A DNA stretch of 64,000 bases from Streptomyces sp. ALI-76-A (GTDB taxonomy: Bacteria; Actinomycetota; Actinomycetes; Streptomycetales; Streptomycetaceae), in NCBI RefSeq assembly GCF_030287445.1, contig NZ_JASVWB010000002.1:5456001-5520000 (forward strand), written 5' to 3'. Made by a program: the position numbers and the translations under genes. Every line of letters begins with the position of its first letter. Within the stretch, counting starts at the first letter, position 1. Under the pieces are notes generated by a model. That model did no database searches. It was not told the DNA's origin and was given only the letters and a program-made list of their open reading frames with translations. Positions 18,272 through 26,238 of the stretch are shown here, piece after piece.

Positions 18272-19759
18272 TCACACCCCCTCCCGGTCTCCTCCCGCCG
18301 GCAAGGTGACCGTCACCTCCAGTCCCTCGCCCGGTGCCGTCCGCACCGTCACCTCGCCGTTGTGGGCCCGTACGACGCCCTGCACGATCGCCAGGCCGAG
18401 CCCGCTGCCGGCGCCTCCGCCGACCCGGAAGAAGCGGTCGAAGACGCGTGCCGCGTCGTCCGGGCAGAGTCCGGGCCCCTTGTCCGCGACGCACAGCCGT
18501 ACGACCCCGTCCGCGCGCCGCACGCCGAGCCGCACCGGCACGTCCGCGGGTGTGTGCGTGCGCACGTTGGCCACCAGGTTGCCGAGCACCTGCCGCAGCC
18601 CGGACTCGTCGGCGCGCACCAGCAGGGAGCCGTCCGCGTCGACGGTGACGGGCCGCCCGGGCTGCTGCACCCGCAGGTCCTCGGTGGCCTCCCGGACCAG
18701 ACGGCTCACGTCCACGTTCCGCAGGCGCAGCGCGGGGCGCTGGTCGAGGCGGGCGAGGGTGAGCAGCTCGTCGACCAGCCGCCCCATCCGGTCGGCCTCC
18801 GTCATCACCCGCCCCCAGGCCCGCTTGCGGTCGTCCGGGTCGGACAGCATCCCCTGGTCGTACAGCTGGAGGTAGCCGCGTATCGCGGACAGCGGGGTGC
18901 GCAGCTCGTGCGAGGCGTCGGCGACGAAACGGCGCAGCTGGGCCGCGCTGCGCTCGCGCGTGCGGTACGCCGACTCCACCTGGTGGAGCATGGAGTTGAG
19001 GGCCAGGCGCAGCTGTTCGACCTCCTGCGTGGGATCGCGGCTGGAGGGCACGCGCCGGGTCAGATCGCCCTCGGCGATCGCCGAGGAGGTCTCCACCATG
19101 TCCTCCAGGGGCCGCATCCGGCGGCTGACGCTCATCATCGTCAGCGCGGCGAGCAGCGCCAGCAGCAGCGTGCCGATGGCGAGGTCGAGCTTGAGGGCCT
19201 TGGCGACGCCCTTGTGCAGGGCGTCGGTCGAGGCGGCGAGCAGGATCTGGGTGCCGTCGGCCAGTTTCGTCCCGGTCACCCGGTAGGACGCGCCGTGCAC
19301 GGTGACGTCGTGCGGCTCGGGGTCCTCGTTGAGCGCGCCCGGGTCGTCCACGGCGTCCGCGAGGTCCCGCTGGGCGTCGGTGGGCTGGAGCCCGAGGAGG
19401 CCGATCGCCTCGCCCCGGCTGTCGACGGCGGTGAACAGGGAGTCCGGGGTCGGCTCCTGCTCGGTCTGCTCACGCAGGAGCCGGTCGCGGACGAAACCCA
19501 GCAGGCTCAGCGAGTCCATCGACCGCAGCGTCAGCTCCGAACCGCCCAGCGACTCACGGGTCTTGGCCAGCTGGGTGTCGACCTGGTCCAGCAGGTAGTA
19601 CCGCATGCCCATCAGGCTCACGGCGGTCGCCGCGACGATCCCGACGGCGAGCAGCGCCACGTTCGCCAGCGTCAGCTTGCCGCGCAGCGAGTGCAGGCCG
19701 CGCTTGCAGCGGGTCCGCTCCCGGACGCGGGCCGGCCACGGGGAACGGGGGCGTTTCAC
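18272..19759 (-). CDS. Two-component sensor histidine kinase
   Basis: The 495-residue kinase has an N-terminal membrane helix (about 25-50), an extracytoplasmic sensor region (about 55-185), a second helix (about 190-212) and a HAMP domain (SRRMRPLEDMVETSSAIAEGDLTRRVP). The HisKA box FVADASHELRTPLSAIRGYL has its phospho-His near residue 283. The HATPase_c domain shows an N-box (NLVANVRTHTPAD), DKGPGLCP and GGAGSGLGLAIVQGVV. Its start overlaps the response-regulator stop by 4 bases. The signal sensed is unknown; the nearest divergent gene is the MMPL transporter. Confidence 0.93.
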   Translation of the reverse strand: MKRPRSPWPARVRERTRCKRGLHSLRGKLTLANVALLAVGIVAATAVSLMGMRYYLLDQVDTQLAKTRESLGGSELTLRSMDSLSLLGFVRDRLLREQTEQEPTPDSLFTAVDSRGEAIGLLGLQPTDAQRDLADAVDDPGALNEDPEPHDVTVHGASYRVTGTKLADGTQILLAASTDALHKGVAKALKLDLAIGTLLLALLAALTMMSVSRRMRPLEDMVETSSAIAEGDLTRRVPSSRDPTQEVEQLRLALNSMLHQVESAYRTRERSAAQLRRFVADASHELRTPLSAIRGYLQLYDQGMLSDPDDRKRAWGRVMTEADRMGRLVDELLTLARLDQRPALRLRNVDVSRLVREATEDLRVQQPGRPVTVDADGSLLVRADESGLRQVLGNLVANVRTHTPADVPVRLGVRRADGVVRLCVADKGPGLCPDDAARVFDRFFRVGGGAGSGLGLAIVQGVVRAHNGEVTVRTAPGEGLEVTVTLPAGGDREGV

Positions 19760-20445
19760 GCCAGCCCGTATCCGACGCCCCGCCGGGTGGTGATCAGCGG
19801 CGGTCCCAGCGCGTCGAGCTTGCGCCGCAGGTAACTGATGTACGTCTCCACGACGGTCGACTCGGGCGGGGTGTGCTCGTACTGCCAGACATGGCGCAGG
19901 AGTTGCTCCTTGGGCACGATCCGGCCGCCGTTGCGGACCAGGAAACGCAGCAGCGCGTACTCGGTGGGGGTCAGCTCCACCGAGCGGCCCGCGCGGTGCA
20001 CCGAGTACGTCGTCTCGTCCAGCTCCAGGTCGCCGTATCTGAGCGGTGGCCGCTGCGGCAGGACGTCCGCCGGGCGCGTGCGGCGCAGCACCGCCGTGAT
20101 CCGCGCGACGACCTCGTCGATGTTGAACGGCTTGGTGATGTAGTCGTCGCCGAAGCCCAGCGCGCCGACGACCTCGGCGGGCGCGTCGCGCGCGGTGAGG
20201 AACACGATCGCCAGATCGGGCCGCTCGGCGCGCAGCCGGCGGCCCAGCGCGCGGCCGTCGCCGTCCGGGAGCATGACGTCGAGCAGCGCCGCGTCAGGGC
20301 GGGTGCGCTCGGCGAGCGTGAGCGCCTCGCGGACCGTGCCCGCCGTCATGACCTCGAACCGGTGGTAGCGCAGGGCGATGGCGAGAACGTCCGCGATGCT
20401 CTCCTCGTCCTCCACGACCAGCACGGTGCCTGGAGCCGTCGTCAT
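19756..20445 (-). CDS. OmpR-family response regulator
   Basis: The 229-residue regulator has a receiver domain (LVVEDEESIADVL at the start, phospho-acceptor Asp near residue 55 in LLDVMLPDGDG, conserved Lys in DDYITKPFN) and a C-terminal winged helix (ELTPTEYALLRFLVRNGGRIV, then ESTVVETYISYLRRKL). It is co-transcribed with the kinase. ATG 20445 is chosen because the receiver fold starts immediately; the frame extends 60 codons upstream without support. The MMPL gene starts 165 bases away in the opposite direction and is a natural target candidate. Confidence 0.93.
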   Translation of the reverse strand: MTTAPGTVLVVEDEESIADVLAIALRYHRFEVMTAGTVREALTLAERTRPDAALLDVMLPDGDGRALGRRLRAERPDLAIVFLTARDAPAEVVGALGFGDDYITKPFNIDEVVARITAVLRRTRPADVLPQRPPLRYGDLELDETTYSVHRAGRSVELTPTEYALLRFLVRNGGRIVPKEQLLRHVWQYEHTPPESTVVETYISYLRRKLDALGPPLITTRRGVGYGLA

Positions 20446-20609
20446 GCCCCCAGTATCGGCGGGACCACTGACAGCGGGGCCGGTTCGCGCTTTGGAGTTC
20501 CTTGAGAGTCCCGCGTTCCCGGTGTCCACGCGCGGGTGCCGCCGCCAATTCTGGTGCCCAGGACCTGGGGGACCGACCGAGCGACCGAGCGACTGAGGAG
20601 CTGTTGAGC

Positions 20610-23027
20610 GTGGCGGCATTGGCACGGTGGTGCTATCGGCACCGGCTGGTGGTCCTGTTGCTGTGGGTGGGGGCGTTGTTCGGCCTGGGGGCGGCGAGTT
20701 CGTCCGCGGGCACGAACTACGCGGAGGTCTTCTCCCTGCCCGACACGGACTCCAAGCGGGCGTACGACCTGATGGAGAAGGCCTTCCCGGAGCGCGCCGG
20801 CGACACCGACACGGTGGTGTGGAAGGTGGACGAGGGGTCTGTGCGGGACGCGTCCGTACGGGCCCGGATCGAACCGGCGCTGCGGGAGATCGGCGGCATG
20901 AAGGGCGTCGGCGAGGTCACCGACCCGTACGGCGGCGGCGGCGCGGGCGGCGTCAGCGAGGACGGGCGGATCGCCTACGCCCAGGTCACCTTCGCCGAAC
21001 AGGCCGACGCCGTACCGAAGGACCTCGTCCAGGACGTCGTCGACACCGCGCGGGACGCCGGCGGCGACGGGCTCCAGGTGGAACTGGGCGGCCAGGCCAT
21101 CACACGGGTGCAGGAGCCGCCGACCGGCACCGCCGAGATCGTCGGCATCCTGGCCGCGGCCGTGGTGCTGTTCCTGGCCTTCGGTTCGCTGTTCGCGATG
21201 CTGCTGCCGATCCTGGTGGCCCTGTTCGGCGTGGGCACCGGCATGTTCTCCACCCAGCTGATCAGCCATGTCACCAACGTGCCCGAACTGGCCTCCCTGC
21301 TCTCCACACTGATCGGCCTGGGCGTCGGCATCGACTACGCCCTGTTCATCGTCACCCGGCACCGCAAGGGCATCCTGCGCGGCCAGGATCCGGAGGAGGC
21401 GGCGGTCACCGCCCTCAACACCTCCGGCCGGGCCGTGCTGTTCGCGGGCGGCACGGTGTGCATCGCGCTCGCCGGAATGCTGGTGACCAACCTGCGCTTC
21501 CTGGACGGTGTGGTCATCGGCACCTCGCTCACCGTCGTGCTGAGCGTCCTCGCGGCGGTCACCCTGCTGCCCGCGATGCTCGGCGTCCTCGGCCACCGGG
21601 TGCTCAGCCGCCGTCAGCGCCGCAAGCTGGCCGAGACCGGTCCCGAGCCGGAGCGCACGAGCGGGCTCGCGGCCCGCTGGTCCGGGACGGTGGAGCGCCG
21701 TCCGCGCTCGGTCGCGCTGCTCGCGGTCGTCGTGATGGCCGTGCTCGCCCTGCCGTTGCTGTCGCTGCGTCTCGGCACCGTCGACCAGGGCAACGACGAC
21801 GCGTCGACGACCACCAAGAAGGCGTACGACCTGCTCGCCGAGGGCTTCGGTCCCGGCTTCAACGGCCCGCTCCAGGTGGTCGTGAACGGCGACGCGGCGG
21901 ACGGACTGGTCACGACGATCCGGGGGACGGACGGGGTGGCCCAGGCCGTCTCGGCACCGCCCGCGAACGGCGTGACGGTGATCCAGGTGATCCCGACGAC
22001 CTCGCCGCAGGCCGAGGAGACCGACCGGCTCATCGACACCCTGCGCGACGAGGTGATCCCCGAGGCGGGCGTCGAGGCCCATGTCGGTGGGGTGACGGCC
22101 GTCTCGAAGGACTTCGCGTCGGTGACGGCCGACCGCCTGCCGTACTTCATCGCGACGATCATCGGCCTGGGCTTCGTCCTGCTGCTGATCGCGTTCCGCT
22201 CGGTCGTCGTCCCGCTGACGGCCGCCGTGATGAACCTGATCGCCGCCGCGGCCTCCTTCGGCGTCCTGGTCGCGATCTTCCAGTGGGGCTGGGGCCTGGA
22301 CCTGCTCGGCCTCGGCCAGGAGGGCCCGATCGCCGCCTTCCTGCCGATCATCATGCTGTCCCTGCTCTTCGGCCTCTCCATGGACTACCAGGTGTTCCTG
22401 GTCAGCCGGATGCACGAGGAGTGGGTGCACACGAAGGACAACGCGCGAGCGGTACGGGTCGGACTCGCGGAGACCAGCAGGGTCATCAACTCCGCGGCCC
22501 TGATCATGGTCTGCGTCTTCCTGGCGTTCGTGCTGAGCGGCGACTACGGAGCGGCCATGGCGGGCGTCGGCCTGGCTGCCGCGGTCGCCCTGGACGCGTT
22601 CATCCTGCGTACGGCCCTGGTGCCGGCCGCGATGCATCTGCTCGGCGACGCCAACTGGTGGCTGCCGGCCTGGCTGGAGAAGCGGCTGCCGCATCTGGCG
22701 GTGGAGCCGAAGGAGGACGCGGCGGCTCCGGAGGTGCCCGGTGCGCGGGGCCCCGCGTCGGTGGTCCACGGCTTCGTCCGTACGGCGGACGGGGAGCCGG
22801 TGCCGGACGCGGCGGTGACGCTGCTGTCGGCGGGCGGGCGTCAGCTGGACCGGGTGGTGTCCCTCGCCGACGGCTCGTACATCGTGTCGGTGCCGGGGCC
22901 GGGATCGTATCTGCTGGCGACGGCGGCTCCGTCGTACGGCTCGCGGGCGCGGCAGGTGGTCGTCGGGGACGGGCCGCTGGTGTGTGACGTGGAGCTGGCC
23001 GAGGGGGAGGTGGACGCGGTCAACTAG
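20610..23027 (+). CDS. MMPL/RND-family transporter with C-terminal carboxypeptidase-regulatory-like domain
   Basis: The 805-residue protein is a two-repeat MMPL transporter with about twelve helices. The membrane Asp-Tyr pairs are present in both halves (LGVGIDYALFIVTRHR and FGLSMDYQVFLVSRMHEEW). MMPL proteins export lipids, antibiotics or other hydrophobic compounds using the proton gradient. After the last helix, residues from about 717 form a small beta-rich domain (VVHGFVRTADGEPVPDAAVTLL, GRQLDRVVSLADGSYIVSVPGPG) like carboxypeptidase regulatory/transthyretin-like repeats, an uncommon addition. GTG 20610 lies 9 bases after GAGGAG; TTG 20604 is an alternative start. Confidence 0.9.
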   Translation: MAALARWCYRHRLVVLLLWVGALFGLGAASSSAGTNYAEVFSLPDTDSKRAYDLMEKAFPERAGDTDTVVWKVDEGSVRDASVRARIEPALREIGGMKGVGEVTDPYGGGGAGGVSEDGRIAYAQVTFAEQADAVPKDLVQDVVDTARDAGGDGLQVELGGQAITRVQEPPTGTAEIVGILAAAVVLFLAFGSLFAMLLPILVALFGVGTGMFSTQLISHVTNVPELASLLSTLIGLGVGIDYALFIVTRHRKGILRGQDPEEAAVTALNTSGRAVLFAGGTVCIALAGMLVTNLRFLDGVVIGTSLTVVLSVLAAVTLLPAMLGVLGHRVLSRRQRRKLAETGPEPERTSGLAARWSGTVERRPRSVALLAVVVMAVLALPLLSLRLGTVDQGNDDASTTTKKAYDLLAEGFGPGFNGPLQVVVNGDAADGLVTTIRGTDGVAQAVSAPPANGVTVIQVIPTTSPQAEETDRLIDTLRDEVIPEAGVEAHVGGVTAVSKDFASVTADRLPYFIATIIGLGFVLLLIAFRSVVVPLTAAVMNLIAAAASFGVLVAIFQWGWGLDLLGLGQEGPIAAFLPIIMLSLLFGLSMDYQVFLVSRMHEEWVHTKDNARAVRVGLAETSRVINSAALIMVCVFLAFVLSGDYGAAMAGVGLAAAVALDAFILRTALVPAAMHLLGDANWWLPAWLEKRLPHLAVEPKEDAAAPEVPGARGPASVVHGFVRTADGEPVPDAAVTLLSAGGRQLDRVVSLADGSYIVSVPGPGSYLLATAAPSYGSRARQVVVGDGPLVCDVELAEGEVDAVN

Positions 23028-23028
23028 C

Positions 23029-23616
23029 TCAAGCCAGTCCGGCCTTCAGGATGCGCTCGACGTCGAGCACGACCTTGCCACCCACCGACTCGGGCAGTGT
23101 GACCAGCTCCCCGGGAATGTGGATCCCGTGCGTGGCGTAACTGCCACCCGCTGGTTCGGTCAGCACATGGAGGCGCTGGTGCTTGCGGTCGACGATGACG
23201 TAGACGGGGATTCCGGCCTTGGCGTAGTAGGCGACCTTGGTCTGCAGATCCGTCTTCCAGTTGCTGGACGTGACCTCCATGACCAGACGGAAGCATGTCG
23301 GGTCGTAGCAGCTGTTCTCCACCAGGTGATCACGGTAGTCGTCGTCGACCACCGAAAGGTCGGGGATCGCGTAGTCCTCCGGGCCGCTGGGCAGCCAGAG
23401 ACCGATGCCCGGGAGCGCGCGCACGAGGCCCAGATTCATGAAGGGGGCTGCGAACAGCATCAGCGCCTCGGAGTGAGGGCCGTCCGGTGCTGGGCTCACG
23501 AGGATCTGGTCTCCGATGATCTCGACGCGGAGGCCCGGAACGCTTTCCATGATGTGGTTCGCTTCGGCGATCAGCGACCGCTCCTCGTGGGGCCGCTCGA
23601 CAGCTGCTGCGGACAT
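23029..23616 (-). CDS. Uma2-family putative endonuclease
   Basis: The 195-residue protein belongs to the Uma2/DUF820 restriction-endonuclease-like family. PD-(D/E)xK residues are visible in IPDLSVVDDDY and VMEVTSSNWKTDLQTKVAYYAKAGIPVY. Streptomyces carry many copies and their role is unknown. The ATG has GGGAGG 6 bases upstream. Its stop codon lies one base from that of the convergent MMPL gene. Confidence 0.88.
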   Translation of the reverse strand: MSAAAVERPHEERSLIAEANHIMESVPGLRVEIIGDQILVSPAPDGPHSEALMLFAAPFMNLGLVRALPGIGLWLPSGPEDYAIPDLSVVDDDYRDHLVENSCYDPTCFRLVMEVTSSNWKTDLQTKVAYYAKAGIPVYVIVDRKHQRLHVLTEPAGGSYATHGIHIPGELVTLPESVGGKVVLDVERILKAGLA

Positions 23617-23707
23617 CAGGTGCCTCCCATGGGCTGGTGTCGAGGAAATCATCGTAGGCCGGGCGGGTCCCACATGTCCCGTTCGGTCCCCTTCACCCGA
23701 TCGTGGA

Positions 23708-24457
23708 TCACTCCGCCCGCCCGCTCCTCGCCGCCCCCGGATCCCGCATCACCTTCGTCATCCCCGGCAGGAAGTCCGTGAACAGCTCGTGCACCTCCCG
23801 GACGAGCGGCCGCAGCACCCGGAACCGCGCCAGCGAGACACCCCGCGCGGTGAGCCGCGCCCCCCGCTCGGCGAGCCGGTAACTCCGCTCACGCCCCTCG
23901 GTCCGGTCGAAGATCCAGTACAGGACGAGCCCCATCTGGGCGAGCCACATCAACTCGGGGAGGATGTCCCGCAGCTCGTCCGGAACCTTGGTCCTGGTCG
24001 CTCCGGCGAGCACCTGCCGGTGGACGCTGATGGCCTCCACGCGCGCGTGCTCCGACTCGGGGGAGAAGGGGCTGAGCGGACTGTCCGGATCGGCGGCGTT
24101 CTTGAAGAACTGCACCGCGAACTCGTGGTAGGGCATGGCGATGTCCAGCCACACCTTGAGCACACCCGCGAGCCGCGCCTCCAGGTCGGTCTCCCGGGCC
24201 AGGACCTCCCGGACCGCCACCTGGTGCTCGGCGGCGATCCGGTCGTAGAAGCCCTGGATCAGGTGCTCCTTGCCCTCGAAGTAGTAGTAGGCGTTGCCGA
24301 CCGAGACCCCGGCCTCCTTGGCGATGGCCCGCATGGTCGTCTTGTCGTAGCCCCGCTCCTGGAACAGCCGCATCGCCGTCTCCAGGATCAGGGCGCGGGT
24401 CTGCTCGGACTTGCTCGGGGTACCGCCCTCGTCGGGGCCGTCATGGTTCGCAGGCAC
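23708..24457 (-). CDS. TetR-family transcriptional repressor
   Basis: The 249-residue regulator has an N-terminal TetR helix-turn-helix (TRALILETAMRLFQERGYDKTTMRAIAKEAGVSVGNAYYYF, about 20-62, shown here only as landmark) and a larger C-terminal ligand domain with several aromatic residues (LPELMWLAQMGLVLYWIFDR). It is the last gene of a three-gene operon, 11 bases after the DCC gene. Two matching palindromes cover the operon promoter, which suggests autorepression. The inducer is unknown. Confidence 0.9.
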   Translation of the reverse strand: MPANHDGPDEGGTPSKSEQTRALILETAMRLFQERGYDKTTMRAIAKEAGVSVGNAYYYFEGKEHLIQGFYDRIAAEHQVAVREVLARETDLEARLAGVLKVWLDIAMPYHEFAVQFFKNAADPDSPLSPFSPESEHARVEAISVHRQVLAGATRTKVPDELRDILPELMWLAQMGLVLYWIFDRTEGRERSYRLAERGARLTARGVSLARFRVLRPLVREVHELFTDFLPGMTKVMRDPGAARSGRAE

Positions 24458-24468
24458 GGGAGGAGAGC

Positions 24469-25041
24469 CTAACGAGTGGCGCGGGTCCCGCCGCGGCGGC
24501 CGGGCGGACAGGGGCCGTCACCGGGCGGACAGGAGCCGTGGCCGGGCTGGGTGTACGTCCAGCCCTGACCGGGGTCGTAGGTCCACCCGTCCGCACGGCG
24601 GTACACCTGCCCGCCCCACCGGCCGCCCGCTTCCCACCGCCCGTCCCGCTCCCGGCGGGAGCCACGCCACTTCGCGGCGGCGAGCACCGCGCCCCTGGCG
24701 AGCCGCGCCCCGGACCGGGTGCTCAGCCGATGGGCGAGAGACCGCTGCTCGCGCAGCGCCCACAGGACGACGATCCAGGCCGCGGTGTCCCGGTAGACCT
24801 GCCCGGCGTCCCCGACGACGGTGATCTCGTCCAGGGTGGCGCGATGGTCCAGCCCGGGAAACCGCCGTACCGCCTCCGCCGACCCGGCCGGCACCAGTTC
24901 CAACGGCACCAGCTGCGGCTGCCGTACGAGCCAGTCGCGCACGAAGCCGCACAGGGCGCACTCGGCGTCGTACAGGACGGTGAGCCGGCGGACCGGGACG
25001 CGACGCGCGTCCCGGTCCCCGGTGGTCGCCACGGTGCTCAC
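24469..25041 (-). CDS. DCC-family (DUF393) thiol-disulfide oxidoreductase-like protein
   Basis: The 190-residue protein has the DCC family start VLYDAECALCGFVRDWLVRQ with a CxxC pair, and the following TLDEITVVGDAGQVYRDTAAWIV block. The C-terminal 70 residues are Gly/Arg/Trp-rich and low in complexity (GGQVYRRADGWTYDPGQGW). The family is named for its DxxCxxC motif, and its reaction is not well defined. The GTG start overlaps the stop of the upstream membrane-protein gene by 4 bases, so the two are translationally coupled. Confidence 0.85.
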   Translation of the reverse strand: MSTVATTGDRDARRVPVRRLTVLYDAECALCGFVRDWLVRQPQLVPLELVPAGSAEAVRRFPGLDHRATLDEITVVGDAGQVYRDTAAWIVVLWALREQRSLAHRLSTRSGARLARGAVLAAAKWRGSRRERDGRWEAGGRWGGQVYRRADGWTYDPGQGWTYTQPGHGSCPPGDGPCPPGRRGGTRATR

Positions 25042-25442
25042 GCGCCCTGCGTCCCGACCCAGCCCTGCGGCGCGACGGGCGGTACCTGCTCCCGCTCCAT
25101 GACGCCCCGGCGCCGGATCCGGTTGAGCACGTACACGTTGCCCAGGTGCATGACCCCGAGGACCAGCAGGACCACGCCCACCTTGGTCGACAGCGCCTCG
25201 AAGATCCCGCGGGTGTCCGCGATGGTCCCGTCCCCGCTGAGGTAGAGCGCGACGAACCCGAGGTTGACGAGGTAGAAGCCGACCACCAGGAGATGGTTCA
25301 CGGCGTCGGCGAGCTTCTCGTTGCCCTGGAGCACGTCGGCGAGGAAGATCCGCCCGTTCCGGCTGAGAGTCCGGGCCACCCAGACGGTCAGCGCGATGCT
25401 GACGACCAGGTAGATGACGTAGGCGATGACGGTGCGGTCCAT
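25038..25442 (-). CDS. Small integral membrane protein, first gene of a TetR-controlled operon
   Basis: The 134-residue protein has three to four hydrophobic helices (about 4-24, 45-68, 78-105) and a basic C-terminal tail (NRIRRRGVMEREQ). I do not recognise a named family. ATG 25442 follows AAGGGGTGGGG; the frame continues 24 codons left through the operator region, which cannot be coding if the promoter is right. Co-transcription with a DCC protein and a TetR regulator suggests a stress- or ligand-induced membrane function. Confidence 0.75.
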   Translation of the reverse strand: MDRTVIAYVIYLVVSIALTVWVARTLSRNGRIFLADVLQGNEKLADAVNHLLVVGFYLVNLGFVALYLSGDGTIADTRGIFEALSTKVGVVLLVLGVMHLGNVYVLNRIRRRGVMEREQVPPVAPQGWVGTQGA

Positions 25443-25455
25443 GCCCCACCCCTTC

Positions 25456-25469
25456 TTGAACGCGTTCAA
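25456..25469. promoter_or_regulatory. Downstream operator palindrome TTGAACGCGTTCAA
   Basis: This is a perfect 14-base palindrome between the predicted transcription start and the first ATG of the TetR operon. It shares 13 of 14 bases with the second site, with centres 45 bases apart. Confidence 0.7.
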
Positions 25470-25485
25470 AACGCTGACAGGCCAG

Positions 25486-25514
25486 ACTCTAGACCTGTTT
25501 TTGAACACGTTCAA
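25486..25514 (-). promoter_or_regulatory. Promoter of the membrane protein-DCC-TetR operon
   Basis: On the minus strand TTGAAC (25509-25514), a 17-base spacer and TAGAGT (25486-25491) match housekeeping -35/-10 elements at the ideal distance. The -35 lies inside the upstream palindrome, so repressor binding would block polymerase. Confidence 0.65.
25501..25514. promoter_or_regulatory. Upstream operator palindrome TTGAACACGTTCAA
   Basis: Near-perfect palindrome (central base pair breaks symmetry) overlapping the -35 element. It is the second copy of the operator downstream of the start and is a candidate site for the operon's own TetR protein. Confidence 0.65.
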
Positions 25515-25552
25515 CGCGTGGGAGGGGGACGTACGTCACGCCGCTCTCCCGC

Positions 25553-25963
25553 TCACACCCTGCGGGCGAGCTCCGGTCGCTTGCTGTAGTCGGTGAACCC
25601 GATGACGTTCCCCCACGGATCGGCGACCTCGACGGTCCACCCGGTGGCCACGGAGGACGGCTCGTCGAGCAGCGCGATCCCGGCGGCGGCCAGCTCCCGC
25701 GCGGCCATCCTGGCGTCCGGCACCTCCAGCCACACCCGCAGGGCGGGCCACGCCGGCGGCCGCTGCCCGAGACCGTCCTCCACCCGCAACAGGAGCCCGG
25801 GCGTCTCGCCGCCCACCCTCAACTGCGCGACCCCGCCCTCGTCGAACCGGAACCCCACGCTGAACCCGGCCCGCTCATAGAAGCCGACCGCGGCGGCGAG
25901 GTCCCCGACGGGAAGCAGGACGTTGTCGAAACCGAGCAGCTCGTACGATTCCTTGTCTGACAT
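25553..25963 (-). CDS. VOC-family (glyoxalase/dioxygenase superfamily) protein
   Basis: The 136-residue protein fits a single VOC module: LLPVGDLAAAVGFYERAGFSVGF at the start and VADPWGNVIGFTDYSK at the end. Members include glyoxalases, antibiotic-binding proteins and isomerases, and substrate cannot be inferred. It lies upstream of the TetR operon on the same strand but has the operator-promoter region after it, so it is probably a separate unit. Confidence 0.85.
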   Translation of the reverse strand: MSDKESYELLGFDNVLLPVGDLAAAVGFYERAGFSVGFRFDEGGVAQLRVGGETPGLLLRVEDGLGQRPPAWPALRVWLEVPDARMAARELAAAGIALLDEPSSVATGWTVEVADPWGNVIGFTDYSKRPELARRV

Positions 25964-26177
25964 ACCGTCAGCCTAGGCCGATGATCCACCGGATCCCGGG
26001 ATTGCCTCCGACCCCTCCCACGGTCGGCGGCAGAACGCCGGGAGGCGCCGCGTCGTGGACGGCTTGCTGGCACCTGCCTGGTGACAGCAGCAAGGCGATG
26101 CGGGTCCGGTGGCCGGCACGACATCACGGACCAGACGATCCCAAACGGCGTGCGTCGGCAGTAACCCGTACTCACGG

Positions 26178-26215
26178 CCGAGGGACACCGGACCGCGTCG
26201 TCCGGCGTCCCTCGG
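26178..26215 (-). terminator. Hairpin terminator after the FG-GAP-like gene
   Basis: CCGAGGGACACCGGAC and GTCCGGCGTCCCTCGG form a 16-base stem with one mismatch and a 6-base loop, starting 23 bases beyond the stop codon. It lacks a U-tract, as is common in Streptomyces. The rest of the gap to the VOC gene (25964-26177) shows no gene. Confidence 0.65.
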
Positions 26216-26238
26216 GCCACGGGGGATGGCCCTTCAGC

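Noticed and set aside
20442..22769. 775-codon frame antisense to the MMPL gene
   Set aside because: His/Arg/Gln-rich shadow of a well-supported transporter gene.
23029..23616. Uma2 gene as a transposase
   Set aside because: No inverted repeats or target duplications flank it; the fold signature is restriction-endonuclease-like.
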